In this document: in pieces, positions 53,801-61,363 of the stretch
Numbering within the stretch: position 1 is the stretch's first letter
How the letters are laid out: every line of letters begins with the position of its first letter
Origin: Plumapathes pennacea
Taxonomy: Eukaryota > Cnidaria > Anthozoa > Antipatharia > Myriopathidae
Length of the DNA: 64,000 bases
Direction of reading: 5' to 3'
Assembly: GCA_964036295.1 (NCBI GenBank)
Contig: OZ038463.1
Location: 7,989,274 to 8,053,273, forward strand
Program-made: the position numbers and the translations under genes
The notes under the pieces: generated by a model
Seen by the model: only the letters and a program-made list of their open reading frames with translations
What the model was told of the DNA's origin: nothing
The model's database searches: none

Positions 53801-56800
53801 CCCCCAGGATATGAAGGAGGCCAAAGATAAAATTATTCAGGTAATCTGAGTGTACAATGAAAATTGGTTAAATTAGACTGTAGGGCCAAAAATCTTACCG
53901 TAAAAGGACAGTGTGTGTGTCATCCACGCCTTGTTCTCTCAATGTCTTGTCATGATCCAGCCAGTGAACTGAAACAAAGCAAACACGGCCATCACTCAAG
54001 ACAGTTTCTACAAGAGTATTGTAACAGAAATCCTTTCTGCTTATGATCCACAATTTAAATTGAATGATATTGATTATTTCTCACCTTAGAGCTGACTGAA
54101 AGACTGGGAATGGTTCAATATAACCTTTACTGTTTGAATAGTAAAGCCGCTGACACTAATAAGTAATGTTACTGCAGTTCTTGTTTAAATATATGCACGT
54201 TACCGACCACGTTACCGACCACGTTACCGACCACGTTACCGACCACATACCGACCACATACCGACCACATACCGACCACATACCGACCACTTACCGACCA
54301 CATGTACAGACCACGTTACCGACCACTTACCGACCAGTTCAACTTGTTCGCAATTATCCATTTTAAAGTGTTGTTTGTAAAAGGCCAAGGCTTAAAAGTG
54401 GGGTTTTATGGTACGGTCTGTGTGCATATGATTATAGCTCCTGTACCTTCATCATCTGTGTGCAATTTTTTCTTGAGTTGGTCCATTTTCTTTCTGTCTC
54501 TTTCTTCCATTCTTTTTATTGGCACAGTCATTGATTTGTCCTAAAAACAAAAACAAAGAACAAGCAAGTCAGCCACACAATGGACATGTAGTAAATACTG
54601 CAATACTTGCATGTCTCAGAAATCAACCTATTGGTAAGTAAGGGGTCAGAAAATTGGACCAATGAGTAGGATAAGTTTAAGAGTAACAAAATGACTAAGT
54701 GAGCAAGTGAATGAATAGGTGAAGTGATAAATGTAATGTACTAACCCTTTTTAAAGTGCTCATCTTTTCCCCCTCTTCCTTTTCCTCTTTAAGTCCCTCC
54801 ACAAGAAGGGAAAACTCTTCTGAATTTGCAATTCCTGTTCAGTAGATGTCACAAATTAATGCTACAGTGTAATAAGACTCGTATTATTTTGTTACACAAC
54901 ATTATAGAAGCAGGGCTGATGTGGCTCAGTATAGAAGCAATCGCAACTCAGTCAATTAGTGTGCGGCTTTGGCAGCAAGAGGTTTGATACAATTCAATCC
55001 TCAGTAGCCTAATCGTTTTTTTCAACTCCTCTCTGTTCTGTGTAGCTTCAAATAACTTCACCTTTACCATTTTGAGCAGCACAATATTATTGACAGCATA
55101 TTATTACAACCAACCTGTCTTCATGCAGACAGTGTCCAAGATCTGACCAACAATTTGGCTGTCATCAATCTATAACAAAGTAGAGAGCAACACAAAATTA
55201 CAATCTTGGATCAGAATATGTCTCAAAAGAACATGTAATCATTTTCAATTTCACATATTCTCATTAAAAAAAAGTCCTAATAAAAGTGCCCTTTGACACA
55301 ATGTTACTGCTTTCTTTTTCTTTAGAAAAGTAACAAGAGGCAAATCTCACCTGTAAGGTTTTCACTGTGCCGTCCATGAACTTGATTTTGAGACGACGAA
55401 TCTTTGATTTGTATTCTATCATGTCCTGAGGTTCGAAGAGACAATAATGTTTTTATTGATATGATTAAGGTAAATATGTGGGTCATATCACACATCTCTA
55501 TCAACCTCAGCTGCACACATAATGAATGGCCTGTTATACAGTAGTGATGAGCATGATTCCTAAAACTTGCAATTTTTATGGAGAATGTTTATACTCTGTC
55601 TCTTGCATAAGTTAAGGTCTGTACATCACGTACAGTATAGGGTAGATTTTTCTACATATGGAAACATAAAGAGAAGTCACTTCTAGAATAAACAATAACA
55701 CTAACAGGCACAGAAAATGCATGAATGTGAATTATAAGAACATCAATCCAAAAGCTCATGATTATTAATAACTATATTGTGTTTCTTGACACACTGCACA
55801 ATTAGTCCATGTCAGTATACTTACACCATTGTTCAAGGGGTAAAAGTTCAAGGGTCGTGCAGGTTCAAGCCATTTTCCTTTCACAGGATCATCATCACGG
55901 TGGAATAGCCCATAGTCACCCACTGTGAAAAACATTAAGACTAATTTAAGTAATAGCATAAATATTGCAGGTCATGCAGCTGATAATATTCTGATTGCAG
56001 TATTATCTTTACCAACCACATTACCAAAAAATATAATTGTACAAACCAAATACAAACCATGTAGTCACCACATACCAACCAGTGTACATAACATGTTACT
56101 TTATAATTTTCTTGTCACTGGTTGGGCCTCTATTTTTCTTGTTATAGGAACCTACAGTGATAATAATTATATTAAAACTTACATTTCCCAGGAGTTGCAT
56201 TTGGAACTCTTTCTCTGATAATCCTCAGAGCTTCAGCGACAGTTGCTTCAGGGTTAAACTAGAAAAAAACATAGAATTCAGTTTGAAGTCAGGAAGCTGT
56301 GTATGTTTGCTAACTTTATCATCACTGATCATGATTTTGGTCTCCATAGCCCCCAGCTGAAAATTCATCACCTCACATGCTTTTAATGCACAAAAGCTTT
56401 TATGTTAGTTGCAAGCAGATGACCAATCCTTATTCCAAGAAGATGCCAGACTACAGTATCTGCTCATCAAGCATCTAAGAAGGTTTACCCATACCCATCC
56501 CATGTTCTTGTGTCATATTTTTTTTATCAAAATTGGCAATCACATGCAAAAATTCTTGAGAAACTTTAATCTTTTTGTTTGTTTTTTTTTTTCCTTTTGG
56601 ACCTGGTTGTTCTCTCCACTTCTCCCCTCCCCCTACTGTAATATTGTTTGAGCCCCAAAATTTGTCACACATTTATAAAATATTACAGTGTATTAACATT
56701 GATCACTGAAGACAGTGTGGCCATGTGGTTAGGGTGCTGGACTTCTAAATACGGAGGTCCCAGGTTCAGGTCCCTGGCCGCGAGACGACTTTACAACACA

Positions 56801-57099
56801 GCAGCCCCAAGTTTAAATCCTCAGCCACATTATGCATATAGCCTTGACTGGTTAGCCTCCGACCAGCTAGGGTTCTTAACAAATTTATGTTGAGTTTAAA
56901 CATGGCCCTACCAGCGATGCTGAATTAGTACAACAAAAGTGAATAACAGCTCTTCTTTTGATGAGTGACTCAACCATTTTGCATTTGTACAGTCATTGTA
57001 CACTGCTGAAAGTAAAAGAGAGACTTATTTACCTGTATTGTCTTGATTGCTTGATTCTTCACTATGCTCACCTTCAGGGTGAGAGCCATAGTGATCAAC
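21834..57099 (-). CDS. TLN: Talin, complete gene with 62 coding exons
   Basis: The translation follows vertebrate talin from the first residues (MALTLKVSIVKN) to the dimerisation helix. Exon calls with GT/AG borders sum to 7680 bases, so 2559 residues plus stop, compared with about 2540 in vertebrate talin-1. The start is the ATG at 57087-57089, ten bases after an acceptor. Talin is a cytoplasmic adaptor: its FERM head binds and activates integrin beta tails, and its rod of helical bundles binds vinculin and actin under tension. All parts are present: F0-F3 head, linker, rod and the I/LWEQ actin-binding domain. Exon lists are in the entries below. The C-terminus is short and acidic (RPEDDD). 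No frameshift or internal stop was found, so the gene looks functional. The gene is single here; whether a paralog exists elsewhere cannot be seen. Confidence 0.96.
23485..23686. mobile_element. piggyBac-like MITE in a talin intron, 202 bp
   Basis: TTAA on both sides (23481-23484, 23687-23690) borders ends CCCTTTTACTCCCAA and GAGTGAAAGGG. TTAA duplication with CCC termini is the piggyBac pattern. A diverged relative in the other orientation lies at about 51003-51180, and a possible end at 29240. Confidence 0.6.
24161..32011 (-). CDS. TLN: Talin exons 46-58: C-terminal rod
   Basis: Exons in gene order: 31841-32011, 31073-31219, 30728-30841, 30064-30183, 29494-29640, 28715-28884, 28053-28236, 27323-27448, 26993-27109, 26000-26185, 25428-25532, 24904-25009, 24161-24285; residues about 1752-2357. 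They encode rod bundles about R10-R12, including the segments LLDQTKTVAESAAQL, VSHLLAALQAGSRGTQAC, AKAVAAGNSCNQDEV and WVNPEDPNVIAESELLGAAA. In vertebrate talin this part contains the second integrin-binding site (R11). Intron phases are mixed and all agree with an unbroken frame. Confidence 0.93.
24550..24738. repeat. A-rich and (CA)n simple repeat in talin intron
   Basis: AAAC/AAAAC units fill the stretch, with an uninterrupted (CA)n at about 24687-24712. It gives long meaningless Phe/Cys/Val frames on the minus strand. It lies between talin exons 57 and 58. Confidence 0.9.
25215..25393. mobile_element. Tc1/mariner-type MITE, TA-flanked
   Basis: The ends CAGTCGAACGCCGC and GGCGGGGTTCGACTT are inverted copies and lie between TA dinucleotides. 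The interior repeats TTCGAA-containing words, as in many pogo/Tigger-related short elements. It lies in the talin intron between exons 56 and 57. Confidence 0.6.
28351..28489. repeat. Long palindrome in talin intron
   Basis: ATTACACGGCGGCG to GTAAAAACAATATTTTAC is answered by its complement ending CGCCGTGTAAT. The arms of about 60 bases would form a strong hairpin with a GC-rich loop. TTACACG ends also bound the segment at 43616-44436, suggesting one family of fold-back elements. Confidence 0.65.
32366..38752 (-). CDS. TLN: Talin exons 34-45: central rod
   Basis: Exons in gene order: 38633-38752, 37938-38135, 37452-37591, 36922-37015, 36311-36400, 35575-35697, 35168-35311, 34720-34881, 34213-34353, 33731-33912, 33062-33194, 32366-32467; residues about 1209-1751. 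They cover rod bundles about R6-R9. Landmarks are NCVNCLPGQRDVDEALKAV, SSKLLLAAKSLVSDPNAPN, AVTDSINVLLNAC, AKHTSALCNACKAASAKT and APGQRECDETLEQIN. In vertebrate talin this part includes R7-R8, which bind KANK, RIAM and others, and R9, which contacts the head in the closed form. Exon 40 (35168-35311) is followed by tandem copies of its own 3' end. Confidence 0.93.
32871..32997. mobile_element. Fold-back MITE in talin intron, about 127 bp
   Basis: Ends AGTCCAATTTGGAAATA and TATTTCCAAATTGGAC are inverted copies. A smaller palindrome with CTGTCCAATTA is just upstream at about 32738-32771. No coding content. Confidence 0.55.
34962..35167 (-). repeat. Tandem copies of the 3' end of talin exon 40
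   Basis: The end of exon 40 with its splice donor starts a unit that recurs at a spacing of about 100 bases: GTTTTACCTTCTGCT at 35161, again at 35061, and a more diverged copy near 34970 (CTCGGTTTCAGACCTT). Each unit is followed by a C-rich run; the longest is about 28 C at 35020-35047. All extra copies lie in the intron after exon 40. Confidence 0.75.
35068..35106 (-). other. Possible 39-base microexon made by duplication of talin exon 40 end
   Basis: The middle copy keeps the GT donor (AAGCAGAAG then GTAAAACC) and has a CAG acceptor 39 bases upstream. It would encode CINLLEPQANKQK in phase 0, the phase of the exon 40/41 junction, against CTNLLDPQASQQK in exon 40. Inclusion would add 13 residues to the rod without a frameshift. 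The upstream pyrimidine tract is poor, so it may be unused. Confidence 0.35.
35721..35869. repeat. (AAAT)n microsatellite in talin intron
   Basis: AAAT/AATA tetranucleotide units run for about 150 bases with few interruptions between talin exons 38 and 39. All three minus-strand frames stay open through it by chance. Confidence 0.95.
35981..36013 (-). other. Hammerhead-like CTGACGA..CGAAATGTC motif
   Basis: The minus strand reads CTCTGACGAAAGGC, AAAT, GCTCGAAATGTCAGC. GGC and GCT can pair across the AAAT loop as a short stem II between CTGACGA and GAAA, and GTC follows as a possible cleavage triplet. It is the best-formed of the four copies seen here. It lies in a talin intron within repeat sequence; a plus-strand relative (36244-36282) is 230 bases away. 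Confidence 0.35.
39078..47357 (-). CDS. TLN: Talin exons 21-33: N-terminal rod
   Basis: Exons in gene order: 47249-47357, 46592-46643, 46037-46199, 45261-45629, 44450-44680, 42937-43068, 42574-42702, 41940-42053, 41553-41666, 40914-41048, 40501-40629, 40149-40232, 39078-39305; residues about 546-1208. They encode rod bundles about R1-R5. Landmarks: EETNYTAVGAAVNT, ALVLKAKTVASR, TTSQLVACVKIV, GNAGEMVKQAKILA, LLADATAKLVEAAK, SLVSGIKSEAEEG. In vertebrate talin R3 is the first bundle to unfold under force and exposes vinculin sites. The 369-base exon 24 is the largest in the gene. Confidence 0.94.
39533..39650 (-). repeat. Displaced partial copy of talin exon 37
   Basis: The minus strand has an acceptor-like CAG followed by codons for AAVTDNMNVLLNACMSSG, against AVTDSINVLLNACMSAAPG in exon 37 (36922-37015). 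The flanking intron is copied too: AGAGGATGTTGTACACTTCT occurs at both places. The copy sits in the intron between exons 32 and 33, about 2.5 kb from its source. Its 3' half is missing, so it is a broken exon copy. Confidence 0.75.
39780..40020. mobile_element. MITE with GGGCCCGG ends, 241 bp
   Basis: GGGCCCGGTTTTTCAAA at the left is answered by TTTGAAAAACCGGGCCC at the right, and TAATCCAGGATTA occurs in both arms. The arms are about 42 bases. It sits in the talin intron between exons 32 and 33, next to the exon 37 copy. Flanks give no clear duplication, and the superfamily is not assigned. Confidence 0.7.
40281..40438. repeat. Minisatellite of TATGTGGTCGG-type units
   Basis: Units of 10-11 bases, consensus GGTATGTGGTC with GATC and GAGAG variants, repeat about 14 times. 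The complement of the unit, CATACCGACCA, is the unit of the array at 54196-54336 in another talin intron. It is imperfect and without spacers, so it is not a CRISPR array. Confidence 0.85.
41244..41397. mobile_element. Tc1/mariner-type MITE, TA-flanked, 154 bp
   Basis: CAGTCAACTCTCTCTAAG and CTTAGAGAGAGTTGACTG form inverted ends between TA dinucleotides. A third partial copy of the end (AACTCTCTCTAAGGCGGAC) is in the middle. It lies in the talin intron between exons 29 and 30. Confidence 0.7.
42690..42860 (-). repeat. Tandem duplication at the 5' border of talin exon 27
   Basis: GCTGCACCCTGCATGTCAAA with the following CCATCAACACA.TTGTGGCAC stretch occurs at about 42696-42745 and again at about 42807-42856, split by a poly(A) run at 42750-42776. 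The first copy spans the exon 27 acceptor; the second duplicates the acceptor and the first few exon bases. Only the first is followed by the exon. Confidence 0.7.
43616..44436. mobile_element. Possible 0.8 kb element with TTATTACACG ends
   Basis: TTATTACACGA at the left and CGTGTAATAA at the right are inverted ends in the large talin intron between exons 25 and 26; both are followed inward by A/T-rich sequence with GAGTGCAATAC- or GAGTGCAAATAC-like words. Arms are diverged. No transposase coding was found. It may belong with the 28351-28489 palindrome. Confidence 0.4.
46770..46943. mobile_element. MITE in talin intron with TAA at its left flank
   Basis: AGGTGTGTTTCTTT and AAAGAAACGCACC are inverted ends. 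TAA lies before the left end; the right flank CTAAG fits TAA with one shift. Internal repeats of AATCCAAATCCGGAT fill the arms. It lies between talin exons 21 and 22. Confidence 0.55.
47447..47832. mobile_element. MITE with many TTATCGATAAC motifs, about 386 bp
   Basis: AGGGCCTCCACAGACGAG and CTCGTCTGTGGAGGTCCT are inverted ends. The interior has at least six GTTATCGATAAC-like palindromes or GTTGTCGATAAC variants, giving dense self-pairing. It lies between talin exons 20 and 21. Confidence 0.65.
47972..49394 (-). CDS. TLN: Talin exons 17-20: head-rod linker
   Basis: Exons in gene order: 49318-49394, 48746-48837, 48272-48360, 47972-48112; residues about 413-545. Exon 17 has DEESTMVEDSVTPSK, exon 18 LERQHNKVG and GSVALPAVVRSSG, and exon 19 MEPAQRSTTTGSA. 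In vertebrates this flexible linker holds the calpain-2 cut site, just before a segment equivalent to QHNKVG. Exons 17/18 join at phase 2. Exon 20 begins the first rod bundle (GPAQQAYMSSLSQGIDSI). Confidence 0.9.
48956..49024 (-). CDS. Candidate 69-base cassette exon in the talin linker
   Basis: Between exons 17 and 18 lies a 69-base segment with a CAG acceptor and a GTAAGAG donor, the same donor as exon 17. Its phases are 2 in and 2 out, so it could be included or skipped without changing frame. It would add 23 residues (N-KDNCIILGGGLFPTGGESGYRF-W), Gly-rich and fully open. The residues resemble no talin segment I know. The polypyrimidine tract is weak. This is inference from sequence only. 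Confidence 0.35.
49135..49296. mobile_element. MITE with GTGCAGTACAACC ends
   Basis: GTGCAGTACAACC at the left is mirrored by GGTTGTACTGCAC at the right, and the interior repeats GAGTTCGA-type words. This is a Tc1/mariner-like pattern. It lies in the talin intron between exons 17 and 18, close to exon 17. A related half-copy with TTCGAAC words is at 49810-49915. Confidence 0.6.
49505..57089 (-). CDS. TLN: Talin exons 1-16: FERM head F0-F3
   Basis: Coding exons in gene order: 57033-57089, 56183-56258, 55825-55922, 55351-55425, 55115-55169, 54746-54834, 54447-54540, 53899-53968, 53409-53481, 52636-52692, 52477-52541, 52291-52354, 51492-51596, 51206-51295, 50094-50159, 49505-49606; residues 1-412. 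F0 has READING-like ALRIIRERVPN and GKWLEPARPLNFY. F1 has KIRRLKIKFMDGTVKTLQ. F2 has KYFYSDQNVDIQDPVQLNL. F3 has GKNKLVPRLLGVTKESV, and its small exon 15 encodes TWPLTTVRRWAASPNSFTL, with the RW pair that in vertebrates contacts the integrin beta tail. All integrin-binding features seem kept. Confidence 0.95.
50362..50640. repeat. Inverted and tandem repeat with hammerhead-like core
   Basis: A left arm (about 50362-50440) containing GTGATCATCCGGGTTAGAGT is answered by its complement at about 50463-50548. The right arm is followed by a second copy of the 75-base unit that starts ACCAACAACAGTCTTTCTGG (50491 and 50566). At 50448-50491 the plus strand reads CTCTGAAGATGACTT, a spacer, then GTCGAAACGTCAGTC, the CTGA..GAAAC order of the other hammerhead-like copies. 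Confidence 0.6.
53589..53800. repeat. Interspersed repeat with AGGGGTCAAAA words
   Basis: TAGGGGTCAAAATCACCACG, a long AT stretch and then CTCTAGGGGTCAAAAC and ATTCCCGACGA-like sequence match the block at 62681-62999 and partly those at 2842-2906 and 61364-61470. It lies in a talin intron. No coding content. Confidence 0.6.
54196..54336. repeat. Minisatellite of TACCGACCACA units
   Basis: About twelve units of 11-12 bases, alternating GTTACCGACCAC and ATACCGACCAC, lie in the talin intron between exons 7 and 8. The same unit on the other strand makes the 40281-40438 array. Decayed units (TACCAACCA) occur at 56010-56090. Confidence 0.85.
56714..56905 (+). mobile_element. tRNA-derived SINE in talin intron
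   Basis: TGTGGTTAGGGTGCTGG (about 56724-56740) resembles a pol III A box and GGTTCAGGTCC (56763-56773) a B box, at tRNA spacing. The body has a tail with CTGGTTAGCCTCCGACCAGC. The tRNA fold is not intact, so this is a SINE rather than a tRNA gene. Its end and any target duplication are unclear. Confidence 0.5.
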
Positions 57100-57715
57100 C
57101 TGTCAACAAATAAATAACTTATTTCTTACATCACCATATTATTGTCACTTGCTTGAATGCAATTTTACAGAACTGCCTATTGTCTTGTTTATCTGGTCAC
57201 AATAATGTGTTTTATCAAAGGGAAAGCGGATTCAATTATGAATTTCTTGCATCAGCTAATATGTTTGTTCATAGATTTCAGGATGTACAGTACAATGTGA
57301 TTGTATAATTTTAGAACTATCTGTATTGGCTGGACCGAGTTTTGTAGTTTGTCTACCAAAGTCTAGTTGTGTCATGCATGCATTGTGTGGCAAGCTATTA
57401 TCAGCACATCCCTCCAGATAAGGTGATAATCAGACCATTATTGATACCATAATTATGTTCATGCTAGCAACTTCTATACTGTACATACTGTTGATCTTGT
57501 ATACAATTCATGCTTGCATTATACCAGGACGTGATGATTCAAAACATTGTCCACTAGCCCCTGGATTATAGTTATATACTCTGTTTGAACTATCTGGGAA
57601 TACAAAACTTCCATTCCAACTTCATAATATTTACTCATCACTATTTTTGGGTTATAAACTCCTATGTGACATGTGAGTCACAGCTGCTTAATCTCATTTT
57701 ACATACAGTAAAAAA

Positions 57716-57842
<127 letters not shown>

Positions 57843-57843
57843 C

Positions 57844-58109
57844 AGCCCTTTGCCAAAATTTTGAGCCCTCTATATACAAATATCAAGTGCATTGTGGGAA
57901 GGTAATGGTTCTAAAATTGCACACAAACCGCACAACTCAGAACAATATATTACCAGAAAGATATTAAGTTCAAAATACAATGATTACTGCGTGTTCCTCC
58001 TCGTTATTTGGCTGGGGAAGAAAATTTTCCAGTTGAACTCTTCCCACAATGCACTAGATATTTGTATATAGTGATATATATTGAGGGCTCAACATTTTTG
58101 CAAAAGGCT
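57844..58109. mobile_element. Fold-back element between TA tracts
   Basis: The left arm (AGCCCTTTGCCAAAATTTTG, then CAAATATCAAGTGCATTGTG) and the right arm are inverted copies of about 65 bases with small gaps. TA-rich tracts flank both ends, so the insertion site was TA-rich. No coding. Confidence 0.65.
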
Positions 58110-58139
58110 ATATATATATACAGTATATATACATATATA

Positions 58140-58393
58140 CAGTCGTTTAAAAAAAGGTTGACCCTCAAAAAATAGCAAAATAGGCAAATACCACGACTGA
58201 AAGGGATATTGGGATTCATGATTAATTTCAGCTTGTTTACTGAATAGCCAAGAATTTCGGGCAAATATATTATTCTCCAGCGAAGTTCACACTCTTCATA
58301 TCATATTCATATCATTTCGTCTATTTCACAGAATCCCTTTCGGTATTTGCCTATTTCGCTATTTTTGAAGGTCAACCTTTTTTGAAACAACTG
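58140..58393. mobile_element. Tc1/mariner-type MITE, TA-flanked, 254 bp
   Basis: CAGTCGTTTAAAAAAAGGTT at the left and AACCTTTTTTGAAACAACTG at the right are inverted ends of about 65 bases, between TA dinucleotides. CAGT ends and TA duplication are the Tc1/mariner pattern. It is adjacent to the fold-back element just before it, in the first talin intron. Confidence 0.7.
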
Positions 58394-59787
58394 TATATAT
58401 ACATAAAAATATATGACACACATTAATTATTGTGCAAGTTTAGAAGTTTGGAATCTACAGGAGAAAGAAATGGTAATATTGTAATTATGTAAATATTATA
58501 TTTGAATCATTTGGGTGGCAATTTCACAAGTGAATATACATGTGTACAAGTTATACATCAAAGCTTTCGCTTAGAGATTATACAGCTGTACCTGTACACT
58601 AAGTGATTCCACTGTTTTAATTATTATGATGAACAGGTTACGACAAAACTTTTTAGTCTGGATTAGTTATCTACATATACAGAGATCCGACGATTTCAAA
58701 TTGGCATACAGATACTTATTCGATGATGTCAAAAAAATAAAGTATCGGACCAAAAAAGGTAAATTTAAAATTTCCACAAAAGCATATACTGTACACATTA
58801 TTAATCTCAAGCTGTCACGTCCATAAATTTGCATGTACTGCATGTATAATTTTCTAGAAAGAGCTTGAATATTGTAAGCTGAAAGACCCCTGAAACAACA
58901 GTGACTCAAACCACTACTTAAGTGGAGAGGACATGTCAAGATATCAAGATTATGGCAATTTGGCATTTTGAATACAGCTAGTGTTTGTCAACAATACAAA
59001 TGTAAATAAAATAAATAAATTTTAGCACATATACACATACTGCAACAATACATTTCCAGCTTAGATGAAGCAGCTTAAGTAGGATTTAGGTGCTTAAAAA
59101 CAACGACCTCACAACCCAAGGCATATTTATTCATTTGGTGTGAGCATCTGAAAGCACCATACAAAATCTATACTATAAATGTTGTATCAATCGACTCTGC
59201 CCTGGTGCCATATCGACACGCAAGATATTAGCCACAACTGCAAAGGACTTAATCTTTGTAAAGATTTAACGGACAACAAGCTAGCTTTTGGACCTTCACG
59301 TAGCCGCAATTACTAATGTTGCATCTTTAAGAAATTTAATCGACGAAATATACAAACAATAAAAAGTCAAACAAGGAATTGCTTCAAGGAAAAAATAATA
59401 AATTTGACTATTTTTTACACGAGAAACGTGACACTCTTTCGAAACAGCAAATGACGTTATTCTGATGCGAAACGCCTACAGCACACAAGATCAATACTTG
59501 ATGCGATTGTCGGAAAGCAAGATCGAAAGTTTGTTTTATTCCTTCACAAACACATAGTATTCGTCACAACCACGAACAACGGCAGTTCACTAAACTTCAT
59601 TGAAAAGTGTTAATGACTACATACTACCACAGCTGTGAGACTTTTATTTACCATGAATACATTACACATGCTCGCGTCGAATCCTGCCTGCAACTGGAGA
59701 TGTTGCTTCACACGCTGAATGTGCGAAACTTGCGCCTGAACAAACTTTCAACGCCTGAAAAAAAAAAACAAAAAAACACAAGCTTAC

Positions 59788-59870
59788 CTCAGTGAAGATT
59801 GTTTCCCTCAAGCTATTTATCTGATCGAATCTTCTCTCCGGATTTAAGCCGCACACTCCCACTACAAGAA
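59788..59870 (-). other. TLN: Talin non-coding first exon
   Basis: A donor (GAG then GTAAGCTT on the minus strand) at 59787 ends a segment with no useful ATG, upstream of the acceptor that precedes the talin start codon at 57089. Spliced, it gives a 5' UTR ending ten bases before the ATG. The right border is only approximate because the transcription start cannot be seen. Confidence 0.5.
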
Positions 59871-59886
59871 TTTATGGACGGAAACC

Positions 59887-59935
59887 AAGATGGCGGCTTT
59901 CCAAATATGGGTATAAAATTTCAAATCACTTCCGG
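59887..59935. promoter_or_regulatory. Likely talin promoter with YY1- and ETS-like sites
   Basis: AAGATGGCGGC at 59887-59897 matches the YY1 site common just downstream of TATA-less starts, and CACTTCCGG at 59927-59935 matches an ETS site. Both lie at the 5' edge of the talin first exon. The 500-base gap to the GPCR start on the other strand may be a shared regulatory region. Confidence 0.4.
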
Positions 59936-60370
59936 TCCAGTATGACGATTACAAATATTTTTCACAAATAACCCGATTTTTATGGGGTTAAAATGCTCGC
60001 ATATAGTAGACGAGTAGACATTTTTGGAAAATTAAGTTTATTTCCTGTGTAAATGTTTGGAGAGTATTTGATTGGGTTTCAGCGTTCCCTAAACCCCAAT
60101 CCCCACTGCAACCGCATTCCAGTCAAGTATAAATGTGTTGATTGACGTTTGGCGTGAGTGAATATTTCTCCGGTTTCAGTTTCGAGCGCGAAAATAACAA
60201 ATTCCAGAGCCTGATTTTACGACGTAAAGCACGTATTTCGAAACCGGACTGTAATGCTGAAGTGAAGCTGAAAGGTGCTGTCTCAGAGTAAATTATGAAA
60301 GACCTCTACTTCCGCCTTGTGACGCAGTAACCGCGCGACTAGTTGGAACGACTGAACCCGTCTCTGAAGG

Positions 60371-61345
60371 ATGAATAACTCGGGAAATGTGAGCGCTAAA
60401 ATGGAAAATGAAGCCTGTTTGTTTGGCCTGGTTTTCCAAGTTCCCATCTCAATTCTGTTTGTGACGACATTCTTGCTTTCTGTCACCGAGAACATCGTAG
60501 TTTCTACAGTTATTTGCGCAGACAAGAAACTTCGAAGACCTTCCAATGGCTACTTGCTGAGTTTAGCGATCACGGATATATGCACTTCGCTCTGTGTTAT
60601 TCCACTGGAACTGGTTTATGTTTGGTCTTATCCAAAGTGGCCCCTTGGCTCTAAAGGCACCGACATCTTGAACGCATTTTGGTTCTTCTCCATCGTCAGC
60701 CCTTTCGTAACGCTTTTGGTGATCACGGTCGATCGTTTCAAAGCTGTGACTTCGCTGGTGCGGTACCGAGAGGTCGTGTCCTGGAGTAGAACGCTGGTCG
60801 TTGTTGGTTTGGTGTGGCTCTACTGTGTGATAGTTGTTGTGTTGATGAGTGTGTTCGCACTTTTCTCAACAACGGGGGAAACCTATGAGTGGAATGTTAA
60901 ATATGAATTTTACTATCCATTCTTAGTGATGCACATTCCTCTTCCCTTGTTTATTATTTGTATTCTTTACTACCGTATCTACAAAAAGGCGGTTGAAAAT
61001 CGTCGAGAACTTTTATCGCACGGCAAGCTACATGCTACAAGCACCAATACGACTCCGGAAACTGTGAAAGAAACTCGACTCGAAGTTAAAATGGCCAAAA
61101 CTGTCGGCTTCGTTATTCTTTTCCTTGTCATTGTGTGGATTCCAGTTTTGGTTCTCGAAATATTCTACGCCATTGGAAGTACCTCGTGTATTATCGAGCA
61201 GTTGGGTGTCGTAAGTGTGTGGATTACTTGCAGTAATGGTGCAGTCAATCCGGTTGTGTACTCATTGAGAAACATAGACTTCCGTAAGGCCATGTGGCGA
61301 CTCATTCGCTGCAAAAGACTGAGATCTGGAAGTGTGCAAAACTGA
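60371..61345 (+). CDS. Intronless class A (rhodopsin-type) GPCR
   Basis: 324 residues with seven hydrophobic spans at about 22-46, 58-80, 98-120, 141-163, 181-201, 242-263 and 274-297. Class A marks: N41 (TM1), D69 in SLAITD (TM2), DRF at 121-123 in place of DRY, W149, P190 or P192 (TM5), VWIP at 255-258 and NPVVY at 293-297. The N-terminus has NNS and NVS glycosylation sites. The usual disulfide is missing: the TM3 position 25 residues before R122 is T97, and the second outer loop (163-180) has no cysteine. The ligand cannot be told; amine- or melatonin-like orphan receptors of cnidarians are often intronless like this. AATAAA at 61427-61432 may end the transcript. Confidence 0.85.
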   Translation: MNNSGNVSAKMENEACLFGLVFQVPISILFVTTFLLSVTENIVVSTVICADKKLRRPSNGYLLSLAITDICTSLCVIPLELVYVWSYPKWPLGSKGTDILNAFWFFSIVSPFVTLLVITVDRFKAVTSLVRYREVVSWSRTLVVVGLVWLYCVIVVVLMSVFALFSTTGETYEWNVKYEFYYPFLVMHIPLPLFIICILYYRIYKKAVENRRELLSHGKLHATSTNTTPETVKETRLEVKMAKTVGFVILFLVIVWIPVLVLEIFYAIGSTSCIIEQLGVVSVWITCSNGAVNPVVYSLRNIDFRKAMWRLIRCKRLRSGSVQN

Positions 61346-61363
61346 ACGAAAAGTTTTCTCCAT

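Noticed and set aside
54196..54336. Regular short repeats that could look like a CRISPR array
   Set aside because: Units are contiguous with no unique spacers, lie in an intron of a eukaryotic gene, and the units vary.
54905..55010. Possible second tRNA-like SINE (GTGGCTCAGT start)
   Set aside because: The B-box-like part is too weak to support a call.
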